Source: Bacillota bacterium (GTDB lineage: Bacteria; Bacillota; Clostridia; Clostridiales; Clostridiaceae). Taken from it: 7,752 bases of DNA. A program made the position numbers and the translations under genes. The DNA is taken from positions 1 through 7,752 of the forward strand of contig JAEZDX010000605.1 in NCBI GenBank assembly GCA_023417975.1, written 5' to 3'. Below the pieces are notes generated by a model. It worked only from the letters and a program-made list of their open reading frames with translations. It did no database searches and was not told the DNA's origin. How positions within the stretch are numbered: position 1 is the stretch's first letter; each line of letters opens with the position of its first letter. Positions 1 to 4,812 of this stretch are shown here, one piece after another.

Positions 1-432
1 ACCCGGATTAATCACAAATATATTATACTTTTTTACTGCAACCGGTACATGTGTATGTCCATAAATCAAAACATCACCATCATTTAATTTAGGAATATTA
101 TCTATGTTAAAAATATGTCCATGGGTAAGAAACAAACGACTTTTATTATATAGCACCGTTGAGTAATCTGACATTATAGGAAATCCCAAAACCATTTGAT
201 CTACTTCACTATCGCAATTGCCCCTTACAGCTATTATTTTATGTGCGTATGTATTAAGCAGTTCTGCTACTTCCTTAGGATTATAACCTTCCGGAAGCGG
301 ATTTCTTGCTCCATGATATAATTCATCACCTAATAGAATAATAAAATCGGCATTTTCTCTTTCACTTATCTCTATAGCTTTTTTTGCATAGTATGCCGAT
401 CCATGTATGTCTGACACGAATAATAGTTTCAA
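1..432 (-). CDS. yfcE: YfcE-type metallophosphoesterase (phosphodiesterase), C-terminus cut by window edge
   Basis: This is the N-terminal 144 codons of a calcineurin-fold phosphodiesterase. The family hydrolyses phosphodiester substrates in the cytoplasm using two metal ions; the natural substrate of YfcE proteins is unclear. Metal-site motifs appear in the family order: SDIHG (D8, H10), GDELYHG (D36), RGNCDSEVDQM (N72), LTHGH (H104, H106) and YGHTHVP (H126, H128). The run RNPLPEGY after the second motif, together with GNCDSEVDQM, is characteristic of YfcE and separates it from other small phosphoesterases. The start is TTG at 430-432, placed 8 nt after a strong AAAAGGAGG; no ATG precedes the DIHG motif. 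The frame is still open at base 1, in the INPG that normally precedes GS(V/L)S, so roughly 40 residues are missing if it has the E. coli length. It is divergent from the XRE gene to its right. The family call is confident; the cellular role is not known. Confidence 0.93.
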   Translation of the reverse strand, partial: MKLLFVSDIHGSAYYAKKAIEISERENADFIILLGDELYHGARNPLPEGYNPKEVAELLNTYAHKIIAVRGNCDSEVDQMVLGFPIMSDYSTVLYNKSRLFLTHGHIFNIDNIPKLNDGDVLIYGHTHVPVAVKKYNIFVINPG

Positions 433-440
433 TAGTTTTG

Positions 441-449
441 CCTCCTTTT
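441..449 (-). promoter_or_regulatory. Ribosome binding site deciding the TTG start of yfcE
   Basis: Read on the minus strand this is AAAAGGAGG, a near-perfect anti-Shine-Dalgarno match, with 8 nt before the TTG at 432-430. It fixes TTG as the start codon of the phosphodiesterase gene, and the protein then begins directly with the first beta strand (KLLFVSDIHG). Confidence 0.85.
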
Positions 450-502
450 AACATTGATCGTCGGAATATTTTCTTATTTGTTTTAGTCTATTCATCATCT
501 AT

Positions 503-511
503 ATTATAACA
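503..511 (-). promoter_or_regulatory. Extended -10 promoter for yfcE
   Basis: The minus strand reads TGTTATAAT: a consensus TATAAT (503-508) with the TG of an extended -10 at 510-511. The -35 position at a 17-nt spacing reads AGAATA, a poor match, which is common for extended -10 promoters. Transcription would begin near 496, leaving a leader of about 64 nt. This is a sequence-based prediction only. Confidence 0.6.
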
Positions 512-540
512 TAACTTCCTTTGGATATTCTACGACATAG

Positions 541-711
541 ATTTTTGATATAGAAGGCTTTAAAGCCCCAGAAATAGGTCACTGGCTTAATAGTCGAGTT
601 GCAAATACAGTTGATTTTATTGACATTTTCTATACCAGTGTTTATGATTTAGATGATGATTTAAAGGAGGTATATGCATGGATAATAAAAAGTCCTTTGG
701 CCAATATTTAA
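541..711 (+). pseudogene. Possible 3' remnant of an unidentified gene (open stretch without a start)
   Basis: Between yfcE and the XRE gene there is a 56-codon open stretch, bounded by TAG (538-540) and TAA (709-711), with protein-like composition: it begins IFDIEGFKAPEIGHWLNSRV and continues through VDFIDIFYTSVYDLDDDL. It has no ATG, GTG or TTG near its beginning, and no ribosome binding site. The upstream frame is closed by a stop, so it cannot be a complete gene. It overlaps the first 34 bases of the XRE gene in another frame and contains that gene's promoter. It may be the tail of a decayed gene whose 5' part was deleted when the junction with yfcE formed, or it may be chance. I do not recognise the family. 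Confidence 0.25.
620..648 (+). promoter_or_regulatory. Strong sigma-A type promoter of the XRE membrane regulator
   Basis: A perfect TTGACA (620-625) is followed after exactly 17 nt by TATGAT (643-648), one base from consensus. Transcription would begin near 655, leaving a leader of about 23 nt that carries AAAGGAGG (663-670), 7 nt before the ATG at 678. This is the best -35/-10 pair in the window and suggests the regulator is readily expressed. No clear operator palindrome overlaps it. Confidence 0.75.
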
Positions 712-1721
712 CACAAAAAAGGAAAGAGATAGGTTTGACGCAAAAAAGTTTTGCCGATAAATTATTTGTAACAGAGTCGGCTGTTTCAAAGTGGGAAAGA
801 GGTTTGTCTTATCCTGATATTTCATTAATTGTAGATATATGTGAAATACTTAAAATAAGTGAACGCGAGTTTTTAACAGCAAGCGAGGATACTCAAACAA
901 GAAATACAGAAAAACAAGCAAAAAAATATGTGAGACTTCTAAATAGATACAAGTATATGCTTTACTTTGTGTACGGTATTTCAATTCTTATTTGTTTTAT
1001 ATGTAACTTAGCTATTGAGCATAGGTTATCCTGGTTCTTTATAGTATTAACCGGTATACTGTTTGCCGCTTCAATTACACTACTTCCCGTAATAACTGAG
1101 AAAAATCGCGGACTAATTACACTGGCAGGTTTTACCTTATCGCTGCTACTACTTCTTCTCACTTGCAACATTTATACAGGCGGTGATTGGCTTTTTATAA
1201 CGCTTCCCTCTGTCATATTCGGTTTATCAGTTTTATTCTTACCATTTGTTATTAATAATGTATGGCTTCCAAAACCACTATCAGAGCAAAAAACACTTTT
1301 GTGTTTCAGCATTGATACTGCCTTATTATTTTTAATGCTTTTTTTATGCGACATTTATACCCATGGCGGCTGGTTTTTCAACATAGCTCTTCCTATAACA
1401 GCCTTCAGCTTAATTTTACCTTGGGCAATGATGATTATTATACGTTATACTAGTTTAAATAATTTCTTTAAAGCTTCAGCCTGCTTTGCTTTAGGCGCTG
1501 TATTTGAATATTTTATTCAGGGCATTATCAATATAACCTTAGGAATAAAGCCTGACAGCTTCGGATTTCAATATAATTTTAGAAATTGGAGCGATACTTA
1601 TATCAGTGGTAATATAAATGCAATCATTTTTTTCACTTTACTTGGAATAGCTGTACTGTTTCTTATTGCAGGTATATTAGTAAATCTTCAAGCTTCGCCG
1701 GGAGCAAAAAAAGAAGCATGA
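678..1721 (+). CDS. XRE-family regulator fused to an eight-helix membrane domain
   Basis: A DNA-binding one-component protein that appears to be anchored in the membrane. Residues 6-63 form an XRE/HTH_3 helix-turn-helix, with TQKSFADKL as helix 2 and SAVSKWERGLSYPD around the recognition helix. A hydrophilic linker of about 25 residues follows, then about eight membrane segments (near 92-111, 117-137, 146-163, 172-191, 206-224, 231-254, 263-284 and 312-335). The membrane part is internally repeated: CNIYTGGDW (163-171) and CDIYTHGGW (224-232) sit 61 residues apart, each followed by a hydrophobic helix with an LP, and a degenerate third copy begins near 109. The start is secure: AAAGGAGG is 7 nt upstream, and a strong promoter lies ahead. 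The stop codon lies inside the terminator stem. XRE-membrane proteins are common in Clostridia but the signal they sense is unknown. No partner gene is adjacent on this strand. Confidence 0.88.
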   Translation: MDNKKSFGQYLTQKRKEIGLTQKSFADKLFVTESAVSKWERGLSYPDISLIVDICEILKISEREFLTASEDTQTRNTEKQAKKYVRLLNRYKYMLYFVYGISILICFICNLAIEHRLSWFFIVLTGILFAASITLLPVITEKNRGLITLAGFTLSLLLLLLTCNIYTGGDWLFITLPSVIFGLSVLFLPFVINNVWLPKPLSEQKTLLCFSIDTALLFLMLFLCDIYTHGGWFFNIALPITAFSLILPWAMMIIIRYTSLNNFFKASACFALGAVFEYFIQGIINITLGIKPDSFGFQYNFRNWSDTYISGNINAIIFFTLLGIAVLFLIAGILVNLQASPGAKKEA

Positions 1722-1745
1722 CAATTGGTCATGCTTCATCTTTTT
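1706..1745. terminator. Bidirectional intrinsic terminator between convergent genes
   Basis: A perfect 10-bp stem, GAAGCATGAC (1713-1722) with GTCATGCTTC (1728-1737), closes a 5-nt loop. A seven-A run (1706-1712) lies on its left and ATC plus five T (1738-1745) on its right. A T-rich tail therefore follows the hairpin on both strands. On the plus strand it ends the XRE gene, whose TGA stop (1719-1721) lies in the stem. On the minus strand it ends the group finishing at 1765. Confidence 0.88.
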
Positions 1746-1764
1746 CATCAATACAAAAAATTAA

Positions 1765-2211
1765 TTAACGCTCCTTATCATACCATACTTGGTATAGATA
1801 AATAATTGGGACCAAGCTTGATAGCAATAAAAATAGCCCAAAATTAGACATAGTACCCATAGTATAATATCCAAGCCTTTCAAATAAATACGGGCTTACA
1901 ATTAGGGCTTGAAAAGCATCCATAGCTATGTTGCATAAAAAAAATAACCAAGCCTTAGGATAAGTGAAATAAAATACTATTATAGTAATGACAGGAGAAA
2001 ATCCATAATTTATTGACAGAATATTTGAAAGAAAAAATACGTTTTTGCCTACTTTCCACCAGTCATATATTTCAGCCATTTGCCAATATATAGAAGTAAG
2101 CATGATGGTAAAAAAAGCAACTGATAAAAAGTGTTTTACGCGCTTTATATCCAGTGGAATTAATAAAAACCATGGTGCTATTAGTAATATCCATAATAAA
2201 ATATTTGCCAT
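1765..2211 (-). CDS. Small five-helix membrane protein, CBO0543-like
   Basis: A 148-residue integral membrane protein of unknown function. Hydrophobic segments lie near residues 3-20, 27-46, 68-83, 86-105 and 121-141. The charged WWKVGK near 51-56 and the FTYPK near 82-86 mark polar turns, and the C-terminus (WYDKER) is hydrophilic. Size, spacing and the aromatic-rich loops resemble the CBO0543-type membrane proteins of Bacillus and Clostridium; this is recalled similarity, not a search result. There is no signal for transport or catalysis. The ATG at 2209-2211 is preceded by GGGGG 8 nt upstream, a mediocre ribosome binding site, and no other in-frame start exists nearby. The start codon lies within one arm of a long inverted repeat (separate entry), so translation may depend on which promoter made the transcript. 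It is the last gene of a minus-strand group, 84 nt after the LspA-like gene, and ends at the shared terminator. Confidence 0.8.
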   Translation of the reverse strand: MANILLWILLIAPWFLLIPLDIKRVKHFLSVAFFTIMLTSIYWQMAEIYDWWKVGKNVFFLSNILSINYGFSPVITIIVFYFTYPKAWLFFLCNIAMDAFQALIVSPYLFERLGYYTMGTMSNFGLFLLLSSLVPIIYLYQVWYDKER

Positions 2212-2288
2212 AGAAATTACCCCCGAGAATCTTTTACATTAGTGTTAACGTATATTATCCCTAATATACATGTAATTTCTATGAGCAA
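2205..2288 (-). repeat. Nested inverted repeat enclosing the start of the small membrane protein
   Basis: The left arm TTGCCATAGAAATTAC (2205-2220) pairs with the right arm GTAATTTCTATGAGCAA (2272-2288): 12 contiguous pairs, one bulged A (2284), then 4 more pairs. The 51-nt loop holds its own perfect hairpin (2250-2269). On the minus-strand transcript the 5' arm begins 7 nt after the stop of the LspA-like gene, while the 3' arm contains the ATG of the membrane protein, directly after its GGGGG. A readthrough RNA would therefore pair the start codon, while an RNA begun inside the loop could not. The arms are seen directly; the regulatory role is inferred. Confidence 0.75.
2250..2269. repeat. 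Inner perfect hairpin inside the inverted repeat
   Basis: GTATATTA (2250-2257) and TAATATAC (2262-2269) are perfect complements around a TCCC loop. The stem is all A/T except its outer pair and is not followed by a T run on either strand, so it does not look like a terminator. On the minus strand it overlaps a possible -10, GATAAT (2254-2259), so it could equally be an operator-like palindrome for a promoter inside the loop; the matching -35 (ATAGAA) is poor. Confidence 0.5.
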
Positions 2289-2292
2289 CTTA

Positions 2293-2313
2293 TTCTTATT
2301 TCTTATTTCTTAT
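2293..2313. repeat. Heptamer tandem repeat across a stop codon
   Basis: Three exact copies of TTCTTAT lie head to tail (ATAAGAA on the minus strand). They encode the last residues of the LspA-like protein (IRNKK) and its TAA stop. Gain or loss of one 7-nt copy would shift the frame and change the C-terminal tail. Confidence 0.6.
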
Positions 2314-2823
2314 GAATTTCATAAATTCCTTTATGGCAATCTTATCTTCTACTTGTCTTAAAACCCCATCCTTTAGAATCAGTGACAATATCATTAGCCC
2401 TATGAAAATATCAATATACACGTCCTTTAAGTCGAAAGTAAAATAACCGTCTACCAATATGTAGTCCAGACTTCCGTTCCAAAATACTTTGTCTATCAAA
2501 GAACATATGGCACCTGAGAAAATAAATGCAAACATTACATTTAAATATTTCCTTTTTTTCAGGTGACTGCTCAAGTATTTATAAAAAACATATAAAAAGC
2601 ATAACATTACAGCAACTACTACTATATGTACCCACTTGCCTACTCCAAGTCCAAGCATAGAATTAAACCATGAATACTGTCTATTAAACATTGGTTGGAA
2701 ATAAAGCAAAGGAGGCAATATTGGAAAAGTTTTATCCAAATAATTATTATTTATAAACAGTTTTATACCCTGCTCTATTATTATTAATATAATTACACCT
2801 AACCATATTTTTCTGTTTTTCAT
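2296..2823 (-). CDS. Divergent signal peptidase II (LspA)-like membrane protein
   Basis: A 175-residue protein with four hydrophobic segments and the LspA motif order. Family lipoprotein signal peptidases cleave prolipoproteins in the membrane with an aspartate pair. Here the N-terminal LDQxxK box is IEQGIK (E17), and the NxGAAF box is NRQYSWF (N47, with GAA lost). GGAxGNxxDR is SGAICSLIDK, keeping G104, A105, D111 and a K for R, but with S108 replacing the conserved Asn. The two catalytic aspartates fit D120 (SLDYI, for VVDF) and D134 (FDLKD, for FNVAD). Activity is therefore possible, but substrate choice may differ, and it is probably not the housekeeping lspA. The start chosen is ATG 2821-2823, with AGGCGGT 9 nt upstream, which puts the first helix at the N-terminus. 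A TTG at 2880 would add 19 polar residues but has no ribosome binding site. It lies 60 nt after the GNAT gene. Confidence 0.72.
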   Translation of the reverse strand: MKNRKIWLGVIILIIIEQGIKLFINNNYLDKTFPILPPLLYFQPMFNRQYSWFNSMLGLGVGKWVHIVVVAVMLCFLYVFYKYLSSHLKKRKYLNVMFAFIFSGAICSLIDKVFWNGSLDYILVDGYFTFDLKDVYIDIFIGLMILSLILKDGVLRQVEDKIAIKEFMKFIRNKK

Positions 2824-2832
2824 TTTTACTGC

Positions 2833-2839
2833 ACCGCCT
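2833..2839 (-). promoter_or_regulatory. Ribosome binding site supporting the internal ATG of the LspA-like gene
   Basis: The minus strand reads AGGCGGT, one mismatch from AGGAGGT, 9 nt before the ATG at 2823-2821. The longer alternative from TTG at 2880 lies 3 nt after the stop of the acetyltransferase gene and has no purine-rich site, so the shorter protein is preferred. Confidence 0.6.
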
Positions 2840-2883
2840 ATGAAAAAATTTATACACTCAAATTCCTGATTTTCCTTCAAAAA

Positions 2884-3435
2884 TTAACGTGGGACACTTT
2901 GAAGCTTTCCATAGATCAATGCATCATAATATTTGTCTTCTATGAAATAATGGTCCTTTAAACGTCCTTCAAGCAAATATCTGTTCTTTTCCAAAACTCG
3001 CGCAGATCCTACATTTTCAGCTACTACACTAGCATGTAATTTATGTAGATTCAGCTCTTCAAAAGCATATTGGCTTATCAATTTAACACTTTCCATGCCA
3101 AAACCTTTTCCCCATTGTTTTTTATCCAAAACATATCCAATTTCTGCATGATTAGCTTCTTTATCAAAATTAAAAATCATTACAGTTCCAATAACTGAAT
3201 TAGTGGATTTATCTACAATGGAGGCATATAAATGAGTCCCATCCAGCTCACGTTTCTTCATAGTTTCTATGTGGTGAAGAGTCTCCTCCAAGGAACACAT
3301 TAGCTTCCAGCCTATGAAGCGTGATACTTCCTCATCCGACGCATAACTGTGTATTTCCATAATATCAGCCTTATTTAACTCTTTAAAATATATATTCTCA
3401 CCTTTCAATGTATGAAATAAATTAAGGTTATTCAT
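2884..3435 (-). CDS. GNAT acetyltransferase, RimJ/RimL type
   Basis: A 183-residue cytoplasmic enzyme of the Acetyltransf_3 (RimJ/RimL) branch, which transfers acetyl from acetyl-CoA to a protein N-terminus or a small amine. The N-terminal strand (ENIYFKELNKAD) and the helix with SDEEVSRFIGW are typical. The core beta strands are ASIVDKSTNSVIGTVMI and HAEIGYVLDKKQWG. The acetyl-CoA pyrophosphate loop is QWGKGFG (107-113), followed by the helix MESVKLISQYAF. The late motif HKLHASVVAENVGSARVLEKNRY (131-153) contains the N141 and S144 region common to RimL-type enzymes. The start is well supported: GGAGGG lies 7 nt upstream of the ATG at 3435-3433. It heads a minus-strand group with the LspA-like and small membrane proteins, behind one or two candidate promoters and a palindromic operator-like site. 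The acceptor substrate cannot be read from the sequence. Confidence 0.9.
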   Translation of the reverse strand: MNNLNLFHTLKGENIYFKELNKADIMEIHSYASDEEVSRFIGWKLMCSLEETLHHIETMKKRELDGTHLYASIVDKSTNSVIGTVMIFNFDKEANHAEIGYVLDKKQWGKGFGMESVKLISQYAFEELNLHKLHASVVAENVGSARVLEKNRYLLEGRLKDHYFIEDKYYDALIYGKLQSVPR

Positions 3436-3469
3436 TCAATCCCTCCAGAAATATAGATTAATTAAGTAT

Positions 3470-3475
3470 ATTATA
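3470..3475 (-). promoter_or_regulatory. Candidate -10 box for the GNAT gene
   Basis: TATAAT on the minus strand, 29 nt from the ribosome binding site region of the acetyltransferase gene. The -35 position (16-18 nt upstream, near 3492-3499) reads TCTTAA, ATCTTA or TATCTT, all weak. The 21-bp palindrome at 3499-3519 lies immediately upstream of that position, where an activator or repressor could act. Confidence 0.45.
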
Positions 3476-3498
3476 AAAAAGTTGAGTTTTATTAAGAT

Positions 3499-3519
3499 AT
3501 AAGTGATTATATCACTTAT
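3499..3519. promoter_or_regulatory. Operator-like perfect palindrome upstream of the GNAT gene
   Basis: ATAAGTGAT (3499-3507) and ATCACTTAT (3511-3519) are exact complements separated by TAT. On the minus strand the centre is an extended -10, TGATATAAT (3506-3514), so a dimeric regulator bound here would cover a promoter. As RNA it could also form a 9-bp hairpin 88 nt after the end of the small gene at 3607, but no T run follows. An operator is the better reading. The cognate regulator is unknown; neither XRE protein in the window is tied to it by sequence. Confidence 0.5.
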
Positions 3520-3566
3520 TAAAGAGTATTAATAATTTGCAGCTTAGAGATCAAAAAATTTATACC

Positions 3567-3585
3567 CTTGTATGTCTATTACAAG
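3567..3585 (-). terminator. Weak terminator-like hairpin after the small gene
   Basis: CTTGTA (3567-3572) and TACAAG (3580-3585) form a 6-bp stem with a 7-nt loop, 22 nt past the stop at 3607. On the minus strand a six-T run follows only about 8 nt after the stem. The structure is short and its T run misplaced, so termination here would be inefficient. The rest of 3436-3606 holds the GNAT promoter signals and no gene. Confidence 0.25.
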
Positions 3586-3606
3586 TAGTTACTTCTTCAG
3601 TACTTT

Positions 3607-3843
3607 CTAAACTAGATACGATGACTTTTCATAACAATTTCTTTTTACAGAAACAACGTATTGTTTTTCATAATTCATATTCATTCCATAACTTCCAAAG
3701 TTTCTTCTTATAACATCTTTACCTGAATGATTTATTACTTTATAACTAAATTTAATTCCTTCACTTTGCAATATGTCTCTTACTCTGGACAGTTCCTCAA
3801 TTGAATACCCAATATATACGTCTTCCTTATTAAATAAAAACAT
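3607..3843 (-). CDS. Small conserved clostridial-type protein, function unknown
   Basis: A 78-residue soluble protein with a compact alpha/beta look: a strand (DVYIGYSIEE), a helix (ELSRVRDILQSEGI), a strand (KFSYKVINHSG), a loop with FGSYGMNMNYE, and a final strand (QYVVSVKRNCYEKSSYL). The opening VYxGYSxEELxRVRDIL with a following EGI/KYxYKV resembles small clostridial proteins near the DUF2007 putative signal-transducing fold, in which a short ferredoxin-like unit is common. This is a recalled resemblance and is tentative. GGAG lies 11 nt upstream of the ATG, a slightly long spacing. An out-of-frame ATG is closer to GGAG, and an in-frame stop just upstream excludes a longer form. It lies 42 nt after the kinase gene and is probably co-transcribed with it. 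There are no membrane segments or signal peptide. Confidence 0.72.
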   Translation of the reverse strand: MFLFNKEDVYIGYSIEELSRVRDILQSEGIKFSYKVINHSGKDVIRRNFGSYGMNMNYEKQYVVSVKRNCYEKSSYLV

Positions 3844-3885
3844 AGATCATCTCACTCCTTTATTACTGTTTATTTCATCTATTAA

Positions 3886-4620
3886 TTATTCGTTAGGGCA
3901 TTCACTCTTTCTTACTATTTTCATAACTTCTATATAATCCTTTATCATTTCTCTTTTCACATTCATTTCTGCAAGGTATAGATCTGCCATCACTTTCTTA
4001 GCACGCAGAAGCTCGTCCCTTTTGCCTTCTACCGGCGGAACCGGAGTATATTCTATAAGAAATACAGACCTTGCAATATCATACATATAATCCCCTTTAC
4101 ACAAATTCATGAAATCTATAACAATTGCATTACCTTCTGACAATATTATATTACCTGGATGAAAATCACCATGACAAAGTGAATTCCCCTCAGGTAATTT
4201 TTCAATAGTTGCCATTGCATGCTTTCTTTCAGCTAAGGAAGTGGAAGCTGCATTCGCTGTATGGTATTTTAAAAACTGCTTGTATCCATCTAAATCATCA
4301 ACTCTATTTTTAATTATTTCCTTATGTAGCTTTGCCATATAAACTGCACAACCTCGTATATCTCCGGTTCTCATAAACCAATGAAATAAGGATTCGCCAT
4401 CAACCCTATCATATACTATTCCCATTCTTTCTTCATAACTGAATAACTCATATGCCTTTGGCTTTTGAAAATCCATATTTCGTATTACCATAGCATTATG
4501 AAATTCCCTCTCTACTGCTTCTTTTTGGTATCCATCATTGAAAAGCTTTAGCACTTTATCCTTTTTAAATTCATAAACTATTGCTGTATTACCTACACCT
4601 ACTATCTTTCCATAATTCAA
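3886..4620 (-). CDS. APH/choline-kinase-like phosphotransferase
   Basis: A 244-residue member of the aminoglycoside phosphotransferase/choline kinase superfamily (PF01636 type), which moves phosphate from a nucleotide to a small hydroxyl compound in the cytoplasm. It has a nucleotide loop GVGNTAIVYEF (8-18), a phosphate-binding lysine in VLKLF (K25), and the catalytic loop CHGDFHPGNII (149-159) with D152 as base and N157 as metal ligand. The metal aspartate D169 is in VIDF, and the YDIAR (180-184) tail of that motif is intact. It is slightly short for the family, with a reduced C-terminal substrate-binding half. The start is TTG at 4618-4620: AAGGTGGGTGG ends 8 nt upstream, TAA lies directly before it in frame, and the next ATG would delete the nucleotide loop. 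Divergent from the methyltransferase gene and upstream of the small protein at 3607. The fold alone does not make it an antibiotic resistance enzyme. Confidence 0.87.
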   Translation of the reverse strand: MNYGKIVGVGNTAIVYEFKKDKVLKLFNDGYQKEAVEREFHNAMVIRNMDFQKPKAYELFSYEERMGIVYDRVDGESLFHWFMRTGDIRGCAVYMAKLHKEIIKNRVDDLDGYKQFLKYHTANAASTSLAERKHAMATIEKLPEGNSLCHGDFHPGNIILSEGNAIVIDFMNLCKGDYMYDIARSVFLIEYTPVPPVEGKRDELLRAKKVMADLYLAEMNVKREMIKDYIEVMKIVRKSECPNE

Positions 4621-4628
4621 TTAGTTAT

Positions 4629-4639
4629 CCACCCACCTT
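4629..4639 (-). promoter_or_regulatory. Ribosome binding site fixing the TTG start of the kinase gene
   Basis: The minus strand reads AAGGTGGGTGG, ending 8 nt before the TTG at 4620-4618. An in-frame TAA immediately precedes the TTG, so this codon is the earliest possible start, and the only one that keeps the nucleotide-binding loop. Confidence 0.7.
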
Positions 4640-4666
4640 GTTTTACGCTCATCTTATTTTTACAGT

Positions 4667-4680
4667 TTAGTTCTAACTAA
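4667..4680. promoter_or_regulatory. Small palindrome at the kinase transcription start
   Basis: TTAGTT (4667-4672) and AACTAA (4675-4680) are perfect complements around CT. The site sits at or just after the predicted start of transcription for the kinase gene (-10 at 4686-4691), a position where a bound repressor would block it. It is short and may be chance. Confidence 0.3.
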
Positions 4681-4685
4681 TGGTA

Positions 4686-4694
4686 ATTATATCA
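4686..4694 (-). promoter_or_regulatory. Extended -10 promoter for the kinase operon
   Basis: The minus strand reads TGATATAAT: a consensus TATAAT (4686-4691) with the TG of an extended -10 at 4693-4694. The -35 position at 17 nt reads TGCCAA, a partial match. The same nine bases recur at 3506-3514 in front of the GNAT gene. Expected transcript: kinase, then the small protein at 3607-3843. Confidence 0.6.
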
Positions 4695-4734
4695 TATTGA
4701 CCACTTATTGGCATTCTATAATTTTTTATGCTGC

Positions 4735-4763
4735 TTAATGTTTATTCCCATTTGTTGTATAAT
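4735..4763 (+). promoter_or_regulatory. Promoter of the methyltransferase gene
   Basis: TTAATG (4735-4740) is a weak -35; after 17 nt comes a consensus TATAAT (4758-4763). Transcription would begin near 4770, leaving a leader of about 43 nt with AGGAAGGT (4796-4803) 9 nt before the ATG. The leader holds two direct copies of ATTAATATA (4775-4783 and 4788-4796), the second running into the ribosome binding site. Confidence 0.6.
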
Positions 4764-4812
4764 ATAATTAAATTATTAATATAAAGGATTAATATAGGAA
4801 GGTGTGTAAATT

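Noticed and set aside
962..1354. Two minus-strand open frames inside the XRE membrane gene
   Set aside because: Both are antisense to a well-supported gene with a strong promoter and RBS, and neither has its own RBS.
2045..2242. A 65-codon open frame on the plus strand
   Set aside because: It is antisense to the small membrane protein gene, lacks a ribosome binding site and looks like a frame shadow.
2250..2269. Intrinsic terminator for the LspA-like gene
   Set aside because: The stem is nearly all A/T and neither strand has a T run after it.
2205..2288. A MITE or other small mobile element bounded by terminal inverted repeats
   Set aside because: The arms lie at the functional gene boundary and include a start codon, no target-site duplication flanks them, and only one copy is present in the window.
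2824..2880. N-terminal extension of the LspA-like protein from TTG at 2880
   Set aside because: There is no ribosome binding site, and the 19 added residues are polar and unlike LspA N-termini, while a better-supported ATG exists at 2823.
3886..4620. Naming the kinase as an aminoglycoside resistance gene
   Set aside because: The catalytic motifs show only the superfamily; its short C-terminal half carries no recognisable resistance-subfamily signature.
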